Positions 33,665 to 44,857 of a stretch of 64,000 nucleotides of DNA are shown piece by piece. The stretch's first letter is position 1, and each line of letters starts with the position of its first letter. The notes beneath the pieces were generated by a model, which was not told the DNA's origin, did no database searches, and was given only the letters and a program-made list of their open reading frames with translations. This DNA comes from Agapanthus africanus (taxonomy: Eukaryota > Streptophyta > Magnoliopsida > Asparagales > Amaryllidaceae): positions 45,842,114-45,906,113 of the forward strand of contig JASDDO010000024.1 in the NCBI GenBank assembly GCA_030015575.1, given 5' to 3'. A program made the translations under genes and the position numbers.

Positions 33665-35500
33665 ATGAAGAAAATGGGTCGAGCATACTCATTTCCTCGG
33701 AACAAAACAAGGAAAATACTTGATCTTGCTCTAAAACATCAAATGCTTACACTGCCAGAGTCTAAGCATCCAGAACAAGCAGGTGAAGTCTCTGACCCAA
33801 ACTATTGCTCTTACCACCGAGTGATAGGGCATCCTCTTGAAGATTGTTTCACCTTTAAGAATTGGGTCGAAGATCAATACCAGCTCGGCAAGTTTGCTCT
33901 GTCTGACAACTGGAGGGTAACGCCGCCACAAAAGCACGAGCCCAAGGCCACGAAAGAAAAAACAGTTCCACATTGGGACTGGGAGCGAATTCGCACCTGT
34001 CATATGATCACAATATTAAAAGAAGAACCCAAGAACCTGGACAGCCTCCCTTGGTGCCTCGAAAACAGTAATGATGAGGTAATCTCAGAATTTCCCCCAG
34101 CTCCGAAAGAACTGGAGGATGGAATACATACCACCGAAGATAACCTCAAGAAAATCGAGTTGGGGACGGTAAATGATCCGCGACCGACATTCGTCAGCGA
34201 GCTACTGTCTGAAGAGAGGATGGCTGCGTTAAAAGACGTCCTTGTGCAGCATAAAGATTGCTTCGCATGGAACTATTCCGAGATGCCAGGACTAGATCCA
34301 GGGGTCGCTGTACATAGACTAGCAATATCCCCAAACGTCAAACCAGTCAAACAGGCGCCGAGAAGAATGCGACTCGAGCTTGAGATGAGCATAAATACCG
34401 AAGTCAAAAAGTTAATCGACTCCGGCTTCATCCAGGAAGTTCAGTACCCTGAATGGATCGCCAACATTGTCCCAGTGATGAAGAAAAATGGGACAGTGCG
34501 CATATGCGTAGACTTCCGAGATCTTAATAAAGCTTGCCCGAAGGATGATTTCCCAGTGCCAGTCACTGAACTGATGATAGACAATACATCCACTCATGAA
34601 GTTTTCTCCTTCATGGACGGCTCATCGGGGTATAACCAGATAAAAATGCATCCAGAAGACCAGAAGCACACAGCCTTCAGGACTCCTCTTGGTATATTTT
34701 GTTATAAAGTGATGCCCTTCGGTTTGAAGAACGCCGGTGCTACTTATCAGAGGGCCATGACAAAGATCTTCGACGACCTTATACACGAAATCGTTGAATG
34801 CTATATCGACGATCTCGTGGTTAAAAGTAAATCATACGAGGAACATCTCGAGCATCTGAAGACCGTATTTCAACGCCTTCGGCAATACAACTTGAAGATG
34901 AATCCTCTTAAATGTGCGTTCGGGGTTTCCTCGGGCAAATTCCTGGGATTCGTTGTTCGACACCGAGGTATTGAAATAGATCCGTCAAAGATTAAAGCGA
35001 TCATAGAAATGCCTCCGCCGAGGACTCTCAAACAGCTGCGGTCTCTCCAAGAGAAACTCGCATACATACGGCGATTTATAGCCAACCTTTCAGGAAAGTG
35101 CCGTCCTTATAGTCACCTGATGAAGAAGGGAACCCCATTCGTTTGGGATCAAAAATGCCAAGGCACACTAGACGAGATCAAGCAATACCTGCAGAATCCG
35201 CCGGTGTTGGCTGCTCCGGTTAAGGGGAAGCCTCTCATTCTTTATACAACCGCCCTCGAAGGTTCCTTAGGCGCATTATGGGCACAAGAGAACGATCAGG
35301 GGAAAGAAAGAGCACTCTACTACTTAAGTCGAGTTCTGCTGGGGGCAGAAAGCAACTACTCTCCCATTGAAAAACACTGCCTGGCATTGATCTTCGCAAT
35401 AACAAAGCTTAGGCACTATGCGTTGGCGCACGAAGTCCGTCTTATTTCAAAAGTGGACCCTCTCAAATATCTAATGTCAAAAGCCATCTTGACAGGGTGA
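33665..35500 (+). pseudogene. Reverse transcriptase and first RNase H of Tat element 2
   Basis: The part begins with another copy of the zinc-binding-like module (CSYHRVIGHPLEDC, about 33806-33850). RT spans about 34330-34990: VPVMKKNGTVRICVDFRDLN, FMDGSSGYNQIKM, then the catalytic YIDDL with both aspartates (34802-34813). The Ty3-type RNase H follows (LILYTTALEGSLGALW to RHYAL); the usual first aspartate position is not evident (TTALEGS where a TDAS-type motif is expected), so this RNase H is probably degenerate. That is usual in Tat elements, which carry a second RNase H. TGA at 35498-35500 ends the frame where relatives usually have arginine (ILTGRLAKW); a CGA to TGA change explains it. 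Confidence 0.9.
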
Positions 35501-35521
35501 CTCGCTAAATGGGCCCTGCTC

Positions 35522-36916
35522 TTGATGGAATTTTCGATAACATATCAACCTCTCAGGGCAGTAAAAGGCCAGGCCATCGCCGACTTCCTTGCTGAACATC
35601 CTATACCTGCCGATTCTCCTTTAAATTGCGATTTGCCAGACAGACATGCGTTTGACGCAATCGACAGTGGTGATACCCGTTGGGAGCTTTATTTCGATGG
35701 AGCATCTTCCATGAAAAAGCACAAACAAAGTACGCCAATGATCAAATCGGTGGTAGGACTCATCTTTGTGACTCCACAAGGAGGAATAATGCGCTTCGCC
35801 TTCTCCTTAACAGAGCCGAGAACGAATAATGAAGCTGAATATGAAGCTTTGATAGCAGGCCTCGAGATCGCCATTGATATGGGAATTGAAAGCCTCCTCA
35901 TATATAGGGACTCCCAACTGGTCGTCAGTCAAGTGAACGGCGATTACCAAACATGCAAACCAGAATTGGTAAAATACGGTGAAAATGTGCAGCAACTGCT
36001 AACCCAAATTCCCTCCTACACGTTGGAAAGTATACCGCGCGCGGAAAACAGCAAAGCGGACGCACTGGCCAAACTTGCTAAAGAATTGGCTGACGAGAAC
36101 CTCGATGACGTTAGAATCGTGATACAAAGCCGTCGAGTGCTCGCCCCAGCAGAAATACCTCCAGAATCATATAAAGAAAAGGGAGCAACTGAGCAGGCGA
36201 CCCTACAAATAAAAGACCATGAGAAGACCGAAAACTGGAGAGAGCTCTTCATAGATTACTTCAAGTTCCACCGAATGCCTGAAGAAGCGTCCATAAGACA
36301 TCAGCTCGTGAAACGAGCTCTGTCTTTCGCCTTCGTCAACGATACTCTATACAAGAGGTCATTCGATTCTCTGTGGCTGAGATGCCTAGGACCTGACGAA
36401 GCGAGAAGGGTCGTCCAAGAAGTTCACGACGGACTCTGCGGTTCCCATCAAGCAGGCCCTAAGATGAAATTGAAGATAAAACGGATGGGCTACTACTGGC
36501 CCACGATGATGCAGGATTGCCTGGAATACGCGAGGCAATGTCATTCATGCCAAATTCATGGGGACTTCATCCATCAGCATCCCAATCCACTGCATCCAAC
36601 AGTGGCTAGTTGGCCATTCGAAATGTGGGGAACTGACATAGTCGGCCCCATCGAACCAGCATCGTCCAAGGGACATCGTTTCATCTTGGCGACGACTGAT
36701 TACTTCTCCAAATGGGCAGAGGCGGTACCGTTGAGGGAAGTGAAGACGGAGAACATCCTCCATTTCTTCAAAACGCATGTCATATACCGGTTTGGAACCC
36801 CGAGAAGGATCATCTCTGATAATGGGCCAGCCTACCGAAGTCATAAAATTAGCCGCTTCGCACAGCAGCACAATATAGACTGGAGATATTCCTCAGTTTA
36901 TAATCCGCGAGCTAAC
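35522..36916 (+). pseudogene. Second (archaeal-type) RNase H and N-terminal part of integrase, interrupted
   Basis: The frame is the same as RT. The RNase H has all four expected acidic positions: WELYFDGASS, NNEAEYEALIAG, LLIYRDSQLV and NSKADALAKLA. Integrase starts with an HHCC zinc-binding region (EVHDGLCGSH with CHSCQ). The core has the first two catalytic aspartates (WGTDIVGP and IISDNGPAYR), ending at YNPRA. The copia B LTR begins at 36917, so the catalytic glutamate lies on the other side, after 47113. Confidence 0.9.
36912..36916. other. Left target-site duplication of copia B (CTAAC)
   Basis: CTAAC precedes the LTR start TGTTGGAG and recurs at 47109-47113 after the LTR end CACTTACA. 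Removing 36917-47113 restores one open integrase frame. Confidence 0.92.
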
Positions 36917-39167
36917 TGTTGGAGATAGTGCCCTCAGAGTCAATTATTGGATCACAGGCACGTGATTGCAATGATTGAGGGAGGACCTATCCCGGTAGGA
37001 CAGTCTTACTCGAGATGATAGTATGCTATCTGGTTTACCTTTATCATCGTTTACTGCTTTAGGTGACCTGACATGTCGCTATTGCACGTTGATAGAGCCC
37101 CTAGGATTCTTGCTTGACTGCCAGCAGTATGAGGGCGATCATATAAGTGAGAGCTGGAGTCTATAAGCACATCCTTAAAAGGTCCCTAGTCGTAGGAGTT
37201 TCGAGACAGGGCATCGATTCTCCAGAGTAGACTAGTGTATACAGTCGAGACCCCGACGAGGGGCGGTGGCCGGTCTTACAAGCCACTGGTGTCAGTTGGT
37301 TCACCTAAGATGTATACAGGTGCTCATTGGGTTATGAGTACACCGGACAGGACTCGCCGGGAACATGCTAGTTGGTCTTATACCTGACGTCAGATAGCAG
37401 TTCCCAGGTGACATGTGTACAGGTTAGTTCATCGACCTGGGGATCGTCATTTGTCTCGTGTGAGTTCCCACTGTACTTTGATTACTACCCTACCACGGCT
37501 CAAAGGAGTCGTGCAAACAGGTTTTAGTTGGGTACAGTCCCGAGCCACATGGAGGCAGTGAGCAGATCTTCGGGGGTTCGTCTCTCCCGGTATTGGGGGT
37601 GAGGTCGCGCTGTGTCTAGGAGAGCCATTACACGAAGTCCTTGGCCAAGGCAGGAGATTTACTGGTAGGTATTCCAGTAGTATCTCAGGGTGTTCTGGGC
37701 TACACTCCGACACGACTTGTACCGCTTTTGGGGGTCTGACTTTTACCAACCCCCTAGGCCCGACATGCGATGCTCATAGACGAACGGACCGGACTGTACG
37801 GATATTGTCACTGACAGGCTCAGTTGGGTGTCGGGGTGAGCTTCCTCATCGACGTCCCTTTTAGTCAATAGCTGGTGGCCCGTCACGTATTGGCTTATAC
37901 CTCTGACGTGCTAGTGGTTAAATCCACAGCCATAGTATTGACGAGTCTTTAGAGTCCACCACACTTTCTGTTACTCAGCTTTCGGGCGAAACGCTGTAGA
38001 GGCCGTATGGAGATATGGCAGGGTCCGATCAGATACGTGCGGTATTGCATGGATCAGGATCGGACAGTTTGTACTAGTGGCCGTATGGTTATATGGCAGC
38101 GTTCGATCAGATACGTGCGGTATTGCACGGATCAGGATCGGACGGATATTACTGGCCGGCTTTGGTTTAAGCCGGATCCTAGTATAGTACAGTGTAGATT
38201 TTGTCTCATTGCATTTGTATCCGGACGGAATACAGATGCGGGTGTGTATGCACAGTATTGGGGTTTTCCTGTAATTTATTATGGGACCAGTTTTCTGGGG
38301 TTGCCAGTTTGCATTCCGTTCCGGCCGGTTTTCCTTTGTTCTTTCCCGGCCGGACTTTTCCGATGGAGGGGGTTATTTGCAATTGTGCAAATAACATTTG
38401 TGGAGGGGTCTTCTTGCAATTGTATTGATTATGATATCTTTCATCCATGCTTTTGAATTAATGAGATATGATATGATTAAGGTGTAAGCATGGTTGATGT
38501 TTTCTTGTCTAGGATGTGGTCACCTCTTTTCACTTCCTACACTCACCTCCCTTCATGCTTCATATACATTCTTTCCTCCACCATTCATTAGAAGAAGAAA
38601 AAAATGATAGTTTTCATTTTAGAAAAGAGATGAGAAAAAGAAAGAGAAGAAAATGAGAGCTTCATCTTTGAGAGGAGAAAAATGAGAGTGATTCATTTTT
38701 GTGTATATCATTCTTCATCTCATTCCATTGCTAGAAAATTGAAAGCACCAATTTTCTATACACCATTCCTCCATCTATGGCAACAAACCCCAAAGTGAGA
38801 CATGCACTCTACACTACACTTCCTACAGCAAATCTTGGACGCGTCGATTCGCCAGCTTCGCGCCCGAGTTGCCTCGGTATTGAGGTGGGAGCCCGTAAAA
38901 GCTACAGGCGATGTGGTGCCCTTTCCGACGAGGAGGAGACGGACGGAGATCCCGCGAGGAGATCGGAGTGGAGATGAAGACCGGAGGACTCGGATCAGTC
39001 GGTACATCTCTAACTCATTCTCTTGTTAGCTTAGACTAGTTTAATGGCATGATCCGGAGTTTTAGTGCGCGGTGGTGCCGGTTTGCCAAGTCCGCAAAAT
39101 TTAAGTTTACCACCGTTTCCGCGTTTGGCCGTCGGATTGACGGCCGGGGCGCCGCCGTGCACTTACA
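36917..39167 (+). repeat. 5' LTR of copia element B
   Basis: It starts TGTTGGAGATAGTGCCC and ends CACTTACA. It is equal in length to the 3' LTR. Visible differences include TTTACTGC/TGTACTGC (37032), TCTTACAA/TCTCACAA (37276), GAGCAGATC/GAGCGGATC (37563), TTGAATTA/TTGCATTA (38455), ACAGCAAA/ACAACAAA (38825) and ACGGCCGG/ACGGTCGG (39141). A repeated block of about 80 bases occurs near 38005-38145. The frame 38007-38456 recurs in the 3' LTR and is not a gene. Confidence 0.92.
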
Positions 39168-39171
39168 GTGG

Positions 39172-39181
39172 TATCAGAGCC
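39172..39181 (+). other. Primer-binding site of copia element B
   Basis: TGGTATCAGAGCC, just after the LTR, is the intact initiator-Met-type site of plant copia elements. Confidence 0.9.
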
Positions 39182-41480
39182 TCGCCATTAACATAGTCTA
39201 GCTTGGTGTAATCTGTTTTTCTGTTTCGATCGATCGAATGTTCCAAAACTGCATTTTAGTTCGCATCAGTTTCTGTTGAAAATTTTTGGTCTCGAAATTT
39301 TTTTCAGGTTGTAAAATATTGATGTACTGGCAAATCTAAGAGCTCTGTAAAAATTCGACGAAGTAACTCCACAGTGGGAGCGCGGAACCGCCGCGAAAAC
39401 CCCCTTCCCGCCGCCCTTCCGCCGCGCACTGTGGAGATCACTTCACCAATTTTTTTCAGAGGCCTTCTGGGCTTAAAATATAGGTTTTGGAATATTAAAA
39501 TTGGGCCCAGGATTTCTGTGAGTGCTACAGTTTTGATTGGGGGCCCACTTGTTAATTTTTGATCGATCGGATATTTTAAACACATTTTTCACAGTATTTA
39601 CATTATATCTGCGACCGTGAATGTCACTCGATCGGTAAATCCTGTCTAACTGCTATAGCCCGGTTAGACGGATTTGCGAACGTGACTTTCACGTTGATGT
39701 TCTATGTTTATGCTGTGATGTTGCGGATCGGTCGTGGGGATAGCCTGGATGCAATGCTAGTACAGTGCTGTTGTATTATGTACATTTGATATTGCGGGGC
39801 GAGCGTCCGACATGTGGACTGCCGTCACTGCCTGTTTGTATTATTCTTTTGGGGCACGGCCTGGTTGCGGTCGATGTACCCGGTGTATGTATATTTTATT
39901 TTCTGTACTAGGATTACCCCGCGGAGGAGTGCACGGATAGCCGGGTTCTAGAGGGCAACAAGCCCGCATCTCATGGCATTGGGACGGAGGGGGCTTCACT
40001 CTAGGATTGGCGGGCTATTCGCCGCTCTCTTAGGGGGTACAGGTTGACCCAGGAGGGGTGCCCAAGTTGCCGGATTCCGTGGAGTGCTGGGTGGTCCATT
40101 CACGGAGCTGAAGGGGGCTGCCTCGCTTCAGGTTTTGGCGGGTGACTTGCCGCGCCCGTAGGGGTCTAGGATTTCATTGCACAGGCTATCCACACGACCA
40201 GGGGAACGTCGGGTTTCAGTAGTGGCTCTGTGAAACCCGGGGATCCCAGATATCTGTATTGTTCTGTGATGCTGTACATTTCTGTGATGTTGCATTTCTT
40301 TTCACGCCTTGAGCGAAATATAATATATTGGTATATATATTAGTAGATGTTGTATATGTTTTTCGTCCGCGCTAGCCCAGTCCCCGCTCTGTCGTTAGTA
40401 AGCTAACCTAACGAGTGATGACGGGACCCAGTGGCGAATGCGGATGACATATACGTACGTCAGTATATTTTCGTTCTTTGTGGTGTGATTAATTGATGGG
40501 ACTGCGTTGATTCGGATCAATGCAAGTTAAACAAACCTATTCTGATGTTGTTGGAACACTTTTCAAAAAGCTGTTATTGCAAGGACGTTCACTTTTGTTT
40601 TGCATCGCGGTATTCATTTGGAATATCCTGCTCCTCAGTCGACGAGGCAAGGGCCGAGATCCCTTCACCGGGAGTGACCCCTTGGACAGAAGTTTGCGTC
40701 AGGGCATTAACTTCACTATAGCCGATTACTTTTGCTTTGCACCGTGGTATTCAGTTGGAATATCCTGCACCCCATTCTACGGGGAAAGAGCCGAGATCCC
40801 TTCACCGGGAGTGACCTCTTTAGTAAAGGTTTTCGTCACTATATTTTCTAAAAAGCTATCCGTTCCTTCAACGATATCAAGTTCATTACGTTAAAGGTTT
40901 TCGCCAGAAACCATTCGTAGCCCTCCATCATTTCAGTTAAATATTCGGTAGTATTCATGCTATGTATTTTGACCTCACGCCAAGGCATAGTGTTTGGTAG
41001 CTGCCGGGTATTTATCTGCAGCATAGATAGATGCGTTGGTTTGGGAAAGTCGTACTACTATTTTGGCCTACGTCAAGGGTATGTACGGGTGGGTTCAAAT
41101 TAACCTGGATAATGATGGGAAGAACTTGACATGTGACTTATGATATTTTGACCTCACGCCAAGGTCATAAGAGCATGGGGCAGAAATCACATCGGGAGTT
41201 TCAAAAGAACTGAAACTTGCCAGATATGCGCATACCTTCTGGAGTGTGATAGCGTGAGCGGATTCCGTCACGATATCATGCGATGATAGTTGGATCCCGA
41301 TTCCCACTGATGAGTTAGTTTACTCCTCGGGTGACCCCGACTAATTCTTCTTTCAGGTTTGGATGAGAATTTGAGGTACAGTGGGAGGTTTCCAGATTAG
41401 ATAAATTGGTAACCATTCTGATCTAGGATAGAGTGCACGCTGAGTGTTTCTTTTCTCTCTCTCTCTGGCAGCGACCATTG
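39182..41480 (+). other. Non-coding leader of copia element B
   Basis: It is homologous to the copia A leader: a GTGGCGAATGCGGATG segment at about 40432, a duplicated block with GCCGAGATCCCTTCACCGGG at about 40650 and 40790, TTTTGACCTCACGCCAAGG repeats at about 40965 and 41145, and GGCAGCGACCATTGACC at about 41465 opposite GGTAGCGACCAATGAAATG in A. The start codon of A is not preserved. No gag frame is present. Confidence 0.8.
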
Positions 41481-44400
41481 ACCCGACCCTAGACTATGAC
41501 TCAGTGACCAAGTTGACCGAACCCACTTAACACTGACTTTTGGATTGTCAAAGTTGCGAACCTCATTGCCACTCTTACTTTTACCCTTTTCTCCAGGACA
41601 CCCCGTATTACTACGAACGTCCACTTCCATTGGACAAAACCATCGTATGGTTATATACGAACTCGAAGGAATTTATTCGAGGATGGTTTCTGGTTCTGGA
41701 GAAAACGAATAGGATTATTCAGTTGTCTTTTCTTTTCACCTTCTCTCAGGTTGCGAGTACTCCTTGGTTTAGGAGTAGTACACCTATTACGCAAATTGGA
41801 TAGTCTTCTTCCAAACCATAGGCTGGTGCCGACCGGTAGGGAATGAAGAAAACCAGTTAGCCTAAACGGTGTACAGAAGGTATTAAGTTCAGACAAAGCA
41901 AGGGATTAGTAAGAGGGCAAAGTAAATTGCGACTGCTATTCATGACCAAACCAAGTATTTCTTCGCCAATCCTAAATCACCTTTGTATTTCTCCAGGATA
42001 CTCCGTATCACTACGAAGATCCCATTTTATTGGATACTCCATCGTATGGTTATATACGAACTCGAAAGGAACTTGTTCCAGTTCGGGGATGGATTCTGGT
42101 CCAGGAGAAATAGGAATAAAGTACATTCGGGTGTCTTTTATCTTCACCTTCTCTCGCGTTGCGAGTGCTCCTAGGATTAGGACAGTACACCCTTTATGCT
42201 TATTGGATAGTCTTCTTCCAAACCATAGGCTGGTGCCGAACGGTAGGGAAGGAAGAAAACCAATTGGCCTAAAGGGGTGTACAGAAGGTAATGACTAAAG
42301 ACATATAAAGGGATTTGGAGAGGTGGCAAAGAATTATACGGTTATAATTGTGAATCTGGATAATGGAAGAGGCATTACTAGGAATACCAAGATACCCCAA
42401 CGAAACATTTCAATGTTTCAGTTTCACTGTGTAATGTTAAAAGAGAACTGATTTCCCGATCAGATACTTACTCCAGGGTATGTATTTACCAGGTATAATT
42501 CTCACATCTGTATGGTTTTACAGATGATGAGTGGGAGTAAGTTATTGGAAATTGGGTGATCATCCTCATTATATCGGGATTCGTTGTAATTGGTGATATT
42601 TGAGGATGCCACCTGGGTTGTTTGCCGGTCGGCAAATATTTGGTTTTGAATATCCGCTGTTGTGCACCAATTTCAAATTGATATATCTGTACGTCTATTT
42701 TTTATAGAGTGAGATATACCTTTTGATATTATGTCGATAACATTTACCCATATCAGTGGATGGTTAGGTAAGGAGCATTGAACAGCGGTGTAATTCTTCT
42801 TAACCAAAAGTACAGTTTTCAACCTACGACACACAGTGATTGAGTCGCAAGACTCAGGGGACTTATACAGAGTATTGTATATTGTCCAGTGTCCATTAGG
42901 ACAGAGGGGTTGGTCCTCGTACTATATTCTGTTTACTTTTAACTTCTCTAGTTCTTAGACATGTGTTTCGTAGAAACACAGGGTCTAAGTTTTGAGGAGT
43001 TATAGGTATTTGAATAGAGTAGAGAACCAGGTGTAGCAAGTATCGGGATTCTTCAAAGTGATCGAAGATGTAGATACTTGTGTATGGTATTCAGTTGATA
43101 GTAATGATAAAGAGAAATTGCTTCTCTTTCAGGTTACTCATAATTGGAAGCATTCCTAAGTTGAGTAACGCTGATCGGCCTCCTTCCATTTAGTTGACAT
43201 GCACTGGAGATAGCTGCATGATTTGAATCTGGTTCAATTAAATCGGTGCCTCTGGTTCTATATTGGATATAGAACAGTTCATATCTTAACGATGTTAAGA
43301 TACGGGGAGTTGTCCGGCTTGTGCTTAAAACCAGACTCTGGATAACTCAAGGCACGTTTCTGTAATGGCTGTTTGTGGGTTGACCCAGGCTATGACGAGG
43401 GTTGACTTTCTACCATCTGGCAGATCAATAGAAATATTGTTCTAGACTCGCCACAGTTTTAATAAAAATGGATTTTTTCAAAAACAGTAGTGGGAGTATG
43501 GTAGAACTGGAAGTGATTCCAGAACCGCAAACGATTACTGATGATTTGATAAGGAACCTAAAGATTCAATCTGTTTTGACATTCCATTGGCCACTCCGCA
43601 GATAAGGTGGGTAACTTCAGGCACCCGAGAGGTACTCCGGTAGCCTCAAGGACGGTGACAGGGAAGTTCTTGTTTACCCACACTTGCCATTGTTGTTGTT
43701 CCAGGCTGCGAGACCCGGCAGGAGGATGAGTATAGCGTCGTTCTAAACTAGCTTTAGAAGTGCACGTCTGCATGACTCTGCCAGAGGGTTGTCGTAGTCA
43801 GTGGGAGCAGCGGAAGCATTGGTGGACATCAGGCTTATGTCTATTTATAGACTAAAGCAGATGTAGCGGAGATAGATCATCCATTTCTGATGTGACAGTC
43901 ATAGGTTTGACGTCATCAGAACAGGGATGGATCTGTTGAGAAGGTAGTAGGAAGTGATATTCCTATACTACGATCGGTTATACTTTGGTCGTCACACAGT
44001 GGTTTCTCCACAAAGGACTTGGACATTATATCAGACATACTGGTTACTAGATCTATGGTTTTAGATCTAGATTTGGGTGGTTTCCCAATCAGGGTACTTT
44101 GACAGCATTCTAAGAGTATTCAGAATGGACGACTCCTGGCACGGTAGTGAACCTGCAGATGATGGAGTCACCCTCTCTAAAGGTGTCTTATAGACTAAAG
44201 TAGAGAGGGATGTGCATGATTGACAGATCACTTGCTTAGGCAATTGAGTCAATCATGAGATGTCAAGTACCACACCAGATGTTGTTCTTGCACTAGATAC
44301 AATAAGTTGATATTGATCCAATCCTGGAGAAACAGTCGGAAGCAGTTTTAGAACATAAGTGGCTGTTCTAGGGATATGATAACGACAGCCTCATTTGGGA

Positions 44401-44845
44401 GACAATTATCATTCCAGGCTTCCAAGGTGACATGGACGACAAGGAGGTTGTCAGAGTTATATTTTTCCTTCTGACGAGGGGAAGTATTTTGGACAGGTGG
44501 TCCAAGGCAATACTGAGGATGGCATGGCGCAGGAAACTGATTAAGTTCAGTTGACGATACAGTCTAAGAAGTTTAGATTTGGAGTTCATTTATGAGCTAG
44601 GTCCCATCAGACATCCAGACATTCTAAGACAGGTATTGCTCATTTCGGGAGATGGCTTTTCTCCGCGAACATGAGATATAGAGAGACATAGAAAGAAACA
44701 CCACAGGCGAATCCACTCACTGAGGCTATTCCTCGACCGCAATAGTTTCACAAACGGGTTTTGTGAGACTGACTAGTAGAGGAGTTGGGTGTTCGGTATC
44801 ACACGGGCTGTGAGTATGCGACATCGCAATAATTAGCCTTGAGTG
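41481..44845 (+). pseudogene. Eroded polyprotein remnants of copia element B
   Basis: Short stretches align with the copia A polyprotein at the DNA level: GCACTGGAGATAGCTGCATG near 43200 (integrase), TGGTAGAACTGGAAG near 43498, CAGTGGGAGCAGCGGAAGC near 43800 (RT) and TTTCCCAATCAGGGTAC near 44079. Indels and stops leave no frame over 100 codons. 41500-42310 is a tandem duplication with a period near 407 bases that A lacks. Confidence 0.75.
41500..42310 (+). repeat. 407-bp tandem duplication inside copia B
   Basis: The segment around TTGGATAGTCTTCTTCCAAA (41796) repeats at 42203, and the segment GGTTATATACGAACTCGAA repeats at about 41648 and 42047. The copies differ by small indels and substitutions, so the duplication is older than the last transposition. 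Confidence 0.8.
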
Positions 44846-44857
44846 CAAGTGGGAGAT
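44846..44857 (+). other. Polypurine tract of copia element B
   Basis: CAAGTGGGAGAT(T), directly before the 3' LTR TG at 44858, is the usual copia plus-strand primer tract. Confidence 0.8.

Noticed and set aside
28267..36916. Endogenous pararetrovirus
   Set aside because: LTRs, primer site, target duplications and an integrase with a GPY/F-type C-terminus show an LTR retrotransposon; no movement protein or pararetroviral coat motif was seen.
38007..38456. 149-codon frame repeated at 45948-46412
   Set aside because: It lies in both LTRs of copia B, matches no protein, and the same place in the copia A LTR is not open.
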